A stretch of 9,433 bases of DNA from positions 1-9,433 of the forward strand of contig JAQSXU010000125.1 in NCBI GenBank assembly GCA_029256485.1. The letters run 5' to 3'. The notes under the pieces are model-generated. The model saw only the letters and a list, made by a program, of their open reading frames with translations, ran no database searches and had not been told where the DNA came from. Origin of the DNA: Clostridiaceae bacterium (GTDB lineage Bacteria; Bacillota_A; Clostridia; Clostridiales; Clostridiaceae). How positions within the stretch are numbered: the first letter of the stretch is position 1; every line of letters begins with the position of its first letter. The position numbers and the translations under genes are program-made. Positions 5,753 through 9,433 of the stretch are shown in pieces.

Positions 5753-6048
5753 TGGCAGCAGAGAAACAATTTGAAACCCAAATTAAAGCTTTTTTAAAAT
5801 CATTACCAAATACCTGGTTTTTTAAATATTGGGCAGGCCCCTATAGTAAAGCTGGTATTCCAGATATTATTTGCTGTTGCAATGGATATTTTGTAGCAAT
5901 AGAAGTTAAAGCTGAGAATGGACATGCCAGTGAACTACAAAAACACAATATAGAGCTCATACAAGGTGCTAAAGGTATTGGATATATATTATATCCTAAA
6001 GATTTTGAAAGCTTTAGAAAGGATATATTAAAGCTATGCAAGCATTAA
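5752..6048 (+). CDS. VRR-NUC domain nuclease
   Basis: A 98-aa single-domain protein of the VRR-NUC branch of the PD-(D/E)XK nuclease fold. The catalytic signature is complete: E4 near the start, GIPDII with D38, then YFVAIEVKAENG with E51 and K53, and Q63 in the following helix. Stand-alone VRR-NUC proteins are common in phages next to SNF2-type helicases and are thought to cut branched or flapped DNA (Holliday-junction-like) during replication and recombination; that substrate is inferred from the family. Its start overlaps the previous stop and its end overlaps the next gene by 13 bases. Confidence 0.9.
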   Translation: MAAEKQFETQIKAFLKSLPNTWFFKYWAGPYSKAGIPDIICCCNGYFVAIEVKAENGHASELQKHNIELIQGAKGIGYILYPKDFESFRKDILKLCKH

Positions 6049-6206
6049 CAAAAAGTCAATTTATGCAAAAAGTTATTAATGATAAATATGCTAAAAGACT
6101 TAAAAAATTATCAGGTGATAAAGATGCTGTAGATATATTAATAAAAGATATTGATATTTCAATTAAAAATGGCAGTAGGGGAAATAAAAGATTAACAAGC
6201 TGGTAG
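6036..6206 (+). CDS. Small basic protein, 56 aa
   Basis: ATG 6036 lies within the end of the nuclease gene; AAAGGAT (6017-6023) is a fair but distant ribosome site, so translational coupling is likely. The protein begins MQALTKSQFMQKVINDKYAK and is helical and lysine-rich, ending NGSRGNKRLTSW. No recognised family. It fills the gap between two nuclease genes exactly, its TAG stop lying in the ribosome binding site of the next gene, which supports its being real. Confidence 0.62.
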   Translation: MQALTKSQFMQKVINDKYAKRLKKLSGDKDAVDILIKDIDISIKNGSRGNKRLTSW

Positions 6207-6215
6207 GAGGTGATT
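6205..6215 (+). promoter_or_regulatory. Ribosome binding site that argues for an ATT start at 6219
   Basis: AGGAGGTGATT is almost a full complement of the 16S rRNA 3' end. The only standard start in the vicinity, GTG 6210, lies inside it and cannot be read with normal spacing. The in-frame ATT at 6219-6221 sits eight bases after AGGAGG, just as the methyltransferase TTG sits seven bases after the same motif at 9355-9360. The nuclease-ATPase gene may therefore begin with AUU. Confidence 0.5.
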
Positions 6216-7835
6216 AAAATTCAATTTAGTTATAGCAGGGTTGATAGTTTTAGGCAATGCCCTTATAAATGGAAATTACACTATTTAGATCATATAGATA
6301 CTATAGTAGATCAACAAGCAGCTAATGCTTTATATGTAGGTAGTGCACTCCATAAAGGTATAGAAACAAATGTAGGACAAGCTATTAAAGAATATTTAGA
6401 TCATTATTATGTAATAACAGATTTAATAGTAAATGAAGTCATTAAGTTAGAGTTATTAATTCCTAAAGTTAAAGAGGTATTAAAAGATGTAGAAATATTT
6501 GCACAAGAATATGAAATTAATACAACAAGATTTAAAGGATTTGTGGATATTATAACTAGCAATCCAGATGGAACGGTTGATGTGTTCGATTTTAAATATT
6601 CAAATAATGTTGAGCACTATATGCAAAGTGGTCAATTACACATTTATAAATATTACTTAGAGCAGCAAGGGTTAAAAGTCAATAAGTTAGGATTTATATT
6701 TATTCCTAAAACTTCTATAAGGCAAAAACAAACTGAAGATTTATACCAGTTTAGAAAAAGATTAATCAAAACTGTAAATGAATCACAAGTACAAATTGTA
6801 AAAGTACCTTATAACCCTAACAAAGTAATAGAGTTCTTAGACAAAATAGTAGACATCAAGGAAGAAACTGAATTTCCTAAAAATGAAACTAAATTATGTG
6901 ACTGGTGTGATTACCAGCAATATTGTAAGAAAGGAATTGATTATATGATATTACCAACTAATCAAAGAAGAGAGAGGAAAATAGATACTAACCCAGATAT
7001 GTGGATATATGCCGACAGCTATGTTGGAAAATCAACATTTGTAGATCAATTTAATGACTTATTATTCTTAAATACAGATGGAAATACCGACAATACAACA
7101 TCCCCAGTAATTAGAATTGCTGATGAAGTAACATTTGAAGGTAGACTTAAAAAAACTAAAATGGCATGGGATGTATTCTTGGAAGTAATTTTGGAACTTG
7201 AAAAAAAGGATAACCAATTTAAAAGAGTATGTATTGACTTAGTAGAGGACCTATATGAACACTGCAGATTATATGTCTATGATAAATTAGGAATCCAGCA
7301 TGAGCAGGATGCTGGATTCGGTAAAGGGTGGGATATGGTAAGAACTGAATATCTAAGTGCTATAAAAAGGCTTAAAAACTTAGGATATCAAATAATCTAT
7401 ATTTCCAAAGAATCTGTAAGTGAAATTACTCTTAAAAATGGCAGTAAACTTACAACTATTAAACCAAATATAAATGATAAGGTAGCAAATGTTTTGGCTG
7501 GAACTGTGGATCTTACAGTCAGAGCATATATGGATGATGAAGATAGATTTTTGCAGCTGGAGAAAAAGGAAAATGTATTTGGTGGAGGTAGATTTAATTT
7601 TAAAGAAAAAAAGATTCCGCTTAAAAAAGATGCATTTATTAAAGTTCTTCAAGAAGCTCAAGCTGGTATTAAAACTTATAGCAAGATGGAAGAAAGTCCA
7701 AACGAAGAAAACCAGGTTAAAAATGAGCAAATGATAGAAGAGCAACCAAAAGAAGAATCACAAAATGAAGCTCTTAAAGAAGAACCTAAAGTCGAAGACA
7801 AGCCTGTAAGACATAGAAAGAAGAAGGCTGAATAA
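6210..7835 (+). CDS. Fused Cas4/RecB-like nuclease and P-loop ATPase
   Basis: A 541-aa protein with two enzyme domains. Residues 1-245 are a PD-(D/E)XK nuclease of the Cas4/RecB type: H48 in GSALHKG, D113 in GFVDII, D127 and K129 in VFDFKYS, and Q142/Y146 in QLHIYKYY; C17 in FRQCPYKW plus C230, C233 and C239 in CDWCDYQQYC are the four cysteines expected to hold an iron-sulfur cluster. Residues about 255-480 are a RecA-like ATPase of the phage AAA_24/Sak4 sort: P-loop YADSYVGKST (267-276) and Walker B VCIDLVED with D343. The P-loop lacks the usual leading glycine. The last 55 residues are a Glu-rich linker ending in a basic tail (HRKKKAE). It probably processes DNA ends and supports single-strand annealing or exchange with the downstream DUF669 protein. 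GTG 6210 overlaps the ribosome site; ATT 6219 may be the true start. Confidence 0.9.
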   Translation: MIKIQFSYSRVDSFRQCPYKWKLHYLDHIDTIVDQQAANALYVGSALHKGIETNVGQAIKEYLDHYYVITDLIVNEVIKLELLIPKVKEVLKDVEIFAQEYEINTTRFKGFVDIITSNPDGTVDVFDFKYSNNVEHYMQSGQLHIYKYYLEQQGLKVNKLGFIFIPKTSIRQKQTEDLYQFRKRLIKTVNESQVQIVKVPYNPNKVIEFLDKIVDIKEETEFPKNETKLCDWCDYQQYCKKGIDYMILPTNQRRERKIDTNPDMWIYADSYVGKSTFVDQFNDLLFLNTDGNTDNTTSPVIRIADEVTFEGRLKKTKMAWDVFLEVILELEKKDNQFKRVCIDLVEDLYEHCRLYVYDKLGIQHEQDAGFGKGWDMVRTEYLSAIKRLKNLGYQIIYISKESVSEITLKNGSKLTTIKPNINDKVANVLAGTVDLTVRAYMDDEDRFLQLEKKENVFGGGRFNFKEKKIPLKKDAFIKVLQEAQAGIKTYSKMEESPNEENQVKNEQMIEEQPKEESQNEALKEEPKVEDKPVRHRKKKAE

Positions 7836-8000
7836 ATGGATTGCACATTTGCAAGTTTTGATGAAGATTTAGGCAGATATAAATGTTCTGTTTCAGGTGA
7901 TGAATGTGTGTACTTTATTCCTAATAGCAAGAGTTGTGCTAAAGATTATGGAGAAGGACCTGATGTGACAAATTTAAAAAATGAAAGTGAGGAAAAATAA
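7836..8000 (+). CDS. Small cysteine-containing phage protein, 54 aa
   Basis: The start codon follows the previous stop with no gap (TAAATG). The protein starts MDCTFASFDEDLGRYKCSVS and has four cysteines (C3, C17, C24, C34), which could bind a metal ion, then an acidic tail. Small proteins of this appearance sit between the recombination ATPase and the DUF669 gene in clostridial phages as far as I recall, but I cannot name a family. The reading frame is continuous and exactly fills the space to the next gene. Confidence 0.68.
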   Translation: MDCTFASFDEDLGRYKCSVSGDECVYFIPNSKSCAKDYGEGPDVTNLKNESEEK

Positions 8001-8002
8001 TT

Positions 8003-8449
8003 ATGAATTTGTGGGAAAAATTTGATAAGGCTATAGACACTGAAGGCTTAAAAAAAGATGTTGAAGCTGCAGCAGAAGGTAACATGGACTTTAAAGAAGT
8101 TCCAGTAGGTAAGTATGAAGTTAAAATTACTAAGATGGAGTTAACAGAGAGTAAAAAGGGTGCTCCCATGCTTAGTATATGGTTCAAAATACTTAGTGGA
8201 GAATATACAGGATCACTTATATTCTATAATCAAGTATTAAGTACAGGATTTGGGATCCATAATGCTAATGAAATGATGCGAAGTTTTGATACTGATATAG
8301 ATGTCCAATTTGAAAACTTCAAGCAATATAATGATGTAATTTTAGATACTTACGAGGCTGTAGATGACAAACTTGAATTTGCTTTAGATTATAGTAAAAA
8401 TGCTAAAGGATACAATGTTTATAAAATAACTGATGTGTTTGAGGTTTAG
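8003..8449 (+). CDS. DUF669-family protein (putative single-strand DNA-binding role)
   Basis: A 148-aa protein matching DUF669: the N-terminal helix MNLWEKFDKAID, then FKEVPVGKYEVKITKMEL, the SKKGAPMLSIWFKILSGEYTG strand region and the final EVDDKLEFALDY-like and YNVYKITDVFEV strands. The beta-rich core resembles OB-fold single-strand DNA-binding proteins, and the family regularly lies next to phage recombination ATPases and primases, as here. It likely coats single-stranded phage DNA or partners the ATPase; this is inferred from family and context. GAGGAA upstream of the ATG is the ribosome site. A hairpin follows the stop. Confidence 0.87.
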   Translation: MNLWEKFDKAIDTEGLKKDVEAAAEGNMDFKEVPVGKYEVKITKMELTESKKGAPMLSIWFKILSGEYTGSLIFYNQVLSTGFGIHNANEMMRSFDTDIDVQFENFKQYNDVILDTYEAVDDKLEFALDYSKNAKGYNVYKITDVFEV

Positions 8450-8456
8450 GCATAAT

Positions 8457-8475
8457 GGAGGGATTAATTCCCTCC
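8457..8475 (+). other. GGAGGGA hairpin between genes
   Basis: GGAGGGA (8457-8463) and TCCCTCC (8469-8475) form a perfect seven-pair, GC-rich stem with loop TTAAT eight bases after the DUF669 stop. There is no T run after it, so it is not a standard terminator. It could stabilise the mRNA 3' end or hide the GGAGGG from ribosomes. An ATG at 8455 opens a ten-codon frame through the hairpin, but with no clear ribosome site. Confidence 0.6.
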
Positions 8476-8501
8476 AAACTTATATAGGTAAGGTGATAAA
8501 G

Positions 8502-8672
8502 ATGGCAAAGTTAAAGGTTACTATACCAATATTACAAGAGATAAATAGACTTTATGACAAAGGCTACAACATGGCTACAATAGGGAAAATGCTTAATTTG
8601 GGGCATAACACAATATGTAAATATGTATGGAAACCAAGACCTAAAGGAAGCAAAAGTTTAAAAGCTAATTAG
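8502..8672 (+). CDS. Small helix-turn-helix protein, 56 aa
   Basis: The frame is open from 8433, but ATG 8502 has AAGGTGAT (8490-8497) at proper spacing and lies after the intergenic hairpin, so it is the chosen start. Residues 8-45 look like a resolvase/Hin-type or sigma-region-4-type helix-turn-helix (ILQEINRLYDKGYNMATIGK, then LNLGHNTICKYVWKP), followed by a basic tail KPRPKGSKSLK. It probably binds DNA as a regulator or recombination accessory; the target is unknown. Confidence 0.75.
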   Translation: MAKLKVTIPILQEINRLYDKGYNMATIGKMLNLGHNTICKYVWKPRPKGSKSLKAN

Positions 8673-8701
8673 TTCGGATTCTGAAAATTGGAGGAAATTA
8701 A

Positions 8702-9325
8702 ATGAAAAAATGTCCTATATGTAAAAAAGAGATTGAAGAAAAAATGCCAGGAACCTATGAATGTAAATGTGGATATAAAGAATTTACAGCTAAACAATCT
8801 GCAATACATGAACTAAAAATATTGCCAAAGTATTTTAAAGAACTTGGTATTTCAAAGAATTTTGAGGTTAGAAAAGATGATAGGAATTTTCAAGTTGGTG
8901 ATTGGCTTATACTTAATGAATATGATGATGAAAAGAAGGTATACACAGGTAATTATGTATTTTCTGTAATTAATTATATTCTTGGTAGAAATAAAGATGA
9001 AAAGTTATTTGTACCTGATGGATATGTAATATTAGGTTTAAAAATAGGTACACCGGAAGATAACTCAAAATTTCCAAGGCCATCAGTAATGATATTTGCT
9101 AATGCAATGGAAAAGAAACTGAAAGATAATGACTATAAAGGTGGCTGGAAGAATTGTCCGATAGAGTATTTAGCTAATAAACTTGATGAGGAAATTGAAG
9201 AACTCCTAGATGCCGTAAGTAATGGAACTCCAAGTAAAGTATTAAGTGAAGCTGCTGATGTAGGGAATATAGCAATGATGATTGCAGATATCTATGAAGC
9301 ATTACAGTTAAAATACATTAAATAA
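8702..9325 (+). CDS. Zinc ribbon - DUF3850 - MazG-like fusion protein
   Basis: A 207-aa protein with three parts. Residues 1-28 are a zinc ribbon, CPIC (C4, C7) and CKC (C21, C23). Residues about 34-114 are a DUF3850 domain, an ASCH/PUA-like fold: HELKILPKYFKEL, FEVRKDDRNFQVGDWLIL, YTGNYVF and DGYVILGL. Residues about 128-200 are a MazG-like all-alpha NTP pyrophosphohydrolase: FANAMEKKLKDNDYKGGW, LDEEIEELLDA (E163/E164 and E166/E167) and EAADVGN (E183, D186), the ExxE and ExxD metal-binding pairs. MazG-like enzymes hydrolyse (d)NTPs or alarmones such as ppGpp to monophosphates; phage versions may tune nucleotide pools. The PUA-like part may bind RNA or modified nucleotides. GGAGG precedes the ATG (8702). 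It is followed by a hairpin and the methyltransferase. Confidence 0.85.
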   Translation: MKKCPICKKEIEEKMPGTYECKCGYKEFTAKQSAIHELKILPKYFKELGISKNFEVRKDDRNFQVGDWLILNEYDDEKKVYTGNYVFSVINYILGRNKDEKLFVPDGYVILGLKIGTPEDNSKFPRPSVMIFANAMEKKLKDNDYKGGWKNCPIEYLANKLDEEIEELLDAVSNGTPSKVLSEAADVGNIAMMIADIYEALQLKYIK

Positions 9326-9327
9326 TA

Positions 9328-9347
9328 CGCATTTTGAAAAAAATGCG
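9328..9347 (+). other. Hairpin with GAAA tetraloop before the methyltransferase
   Basis: CGCATTTT (9328-9335) and AAAATGCG (9340-9347) pair perfectly over eight bases around GAAA, a GNRA-type stable tetraloop, two bases after the MazG-like stop. No T run follows on either strand. It may be an mRNA stability or processing element, or an operator through which the methyltransferase controls itself, as some C5 enzymes do; both are inference. Confidence 0.6.
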
Positions 9348-9367
9348 AACTAACAGGAGGTGAAAAT

Positions 9368-9433
9368 TTGGAGAAAACATTTTTGGATTTCTTCGCTGGA
9401 ATAGGTGGATTTAGACGAGGTATGGAAATGGCT
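9368..9433 (+). CDS. DNA cytosine-C5 methyltransferase, N-terminal fragment
   Basis: The window ends 22 codons into this gene. The start is TTG with a perfect AGGAGGTGA (9355-9363) placing AGGAGG seven bases upstream. The visible residues, EKTFLDFFAGIGGFRRGMEM, contain motif I (DFFAGIGGFR), the S-adenosylmethionine-binding loop typical of Dcm/HhaI-type enzymes that methylate cytosine at carbon 5. In phages such lone enzymes often protect DNA from host restriction. The target sequence, and whether a restriction partner follows, are outside the window. Confidence 0.88.
   Translation, partial: MEKTFLDFFAGIGGFRRGMEMA

Noticed and set aside
6219..6953. Cas4 as part of a CRISPR adaptation module
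   Set aside because: No Cas1, Cas2 or repeats are present; the nuclease is fused to a phage ATPase in a replication module, so a recombination role is far more likely.
7489..7734. Plus-strand frame of 81 codons inside the nuclease-ATPase gene
   Set aside because: Lysine- and tryptophan-rich product from the +1 frame of a well-supported domain; no ribosome site.
7380..7745. Minus-strand frame of 121 codons opposite the nuclease-ATPase
   Set aside because: Phe-rich product produced by complementing Lys-rich coding sequence; opposite a gene with clear domains.
8433..8501. Upstream extension of the small HTH gene from ATG 8433
   Set aside because: It would overlap the DUF669 end and run through the intergenic hairpin without a ribosome site; ATG 8502 has a good one.

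Overview
The window is AT-rich throughout, uses Gram-positive Shine-Dalgarno sequences (AGGAGGTGA type), TTG and GTG starts, and protein families typical of Clostridium and related Firmicutes. It reads as the left end of an integrated temperate phage (prophage) of a low-GC clostridial host: the host junction, the integration and lysogeny genes, the genetic switch and the early DNA replication/recombination region. The host genus is inferred from composition and families only.

Layout. Bases 1-39 look like the 3' end of the host RNase P RNA gene (rnpB, conserved region V), followed at 40-69 by a rho-independent terminator. The minus-strand tyrosine integrase ends inside that terminator, so the phage probably integrated at the 3' end of rnpB. 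Bases 1237-1551 carry no gene but a dense cluster of TGTTACA/TGTAACA heptamers and two 12-bp inverted repeats. Next comes a minus-strand lysogeny operon: an XRE repressor followed by two tandem ImmA/IrrE-type zinc metallopeptidases. The repressor has no self-cleaving C-terminal domain, so derepression through an ImmA-type protease is the natural model. From 2911 to 3135 lies the divergent switch, with two back-to-back promoters and six copies of a 15-bp palindromic operator arranged symmetrically.

From 3136 to the right edge everything is on the plus strand and tightly packed, often with overlapping stop and start codons: a Cro-like XRE protein, an excisionase-type HTH protein, three very small proteins, a compact SNF2-type helicase, a small zinc-finger-like protein, an unknown protein, a VRR-NUC nuclease, a 56-aa protein, a fused Cas4/RecB-like nuclease plus P-loop ATPase, a 54-aa Cys-containing protein, a DUF669 protein, a small HTH protein, a zinc-ribbon/DUF3850/MazG-like fusion and the first 22 codons of a DNA cytosine-C5 methyltransferase.

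How it fits together. The repressor holds the divergent promoters off from the central operators; ImmA-type proteolysis would lift repression; the rightward transcript would then make Cro, the excisionase candidate and a helicase/nuclease/recombination-ATPase/DUF669 set for replication and recombination, plus nucleotide-pool (MazG-like) and DNA-modification functions. I see no clearly new defence system. The points most worth a second look are the probable rnpB integration site, the symmetric six-operator switch, the heptamer cluster upstream of the integrase, the duplicated ImmA genes, the nuclease-ATPase fusion with its apparent AUU start, and the three-domain MazG-like fusion.
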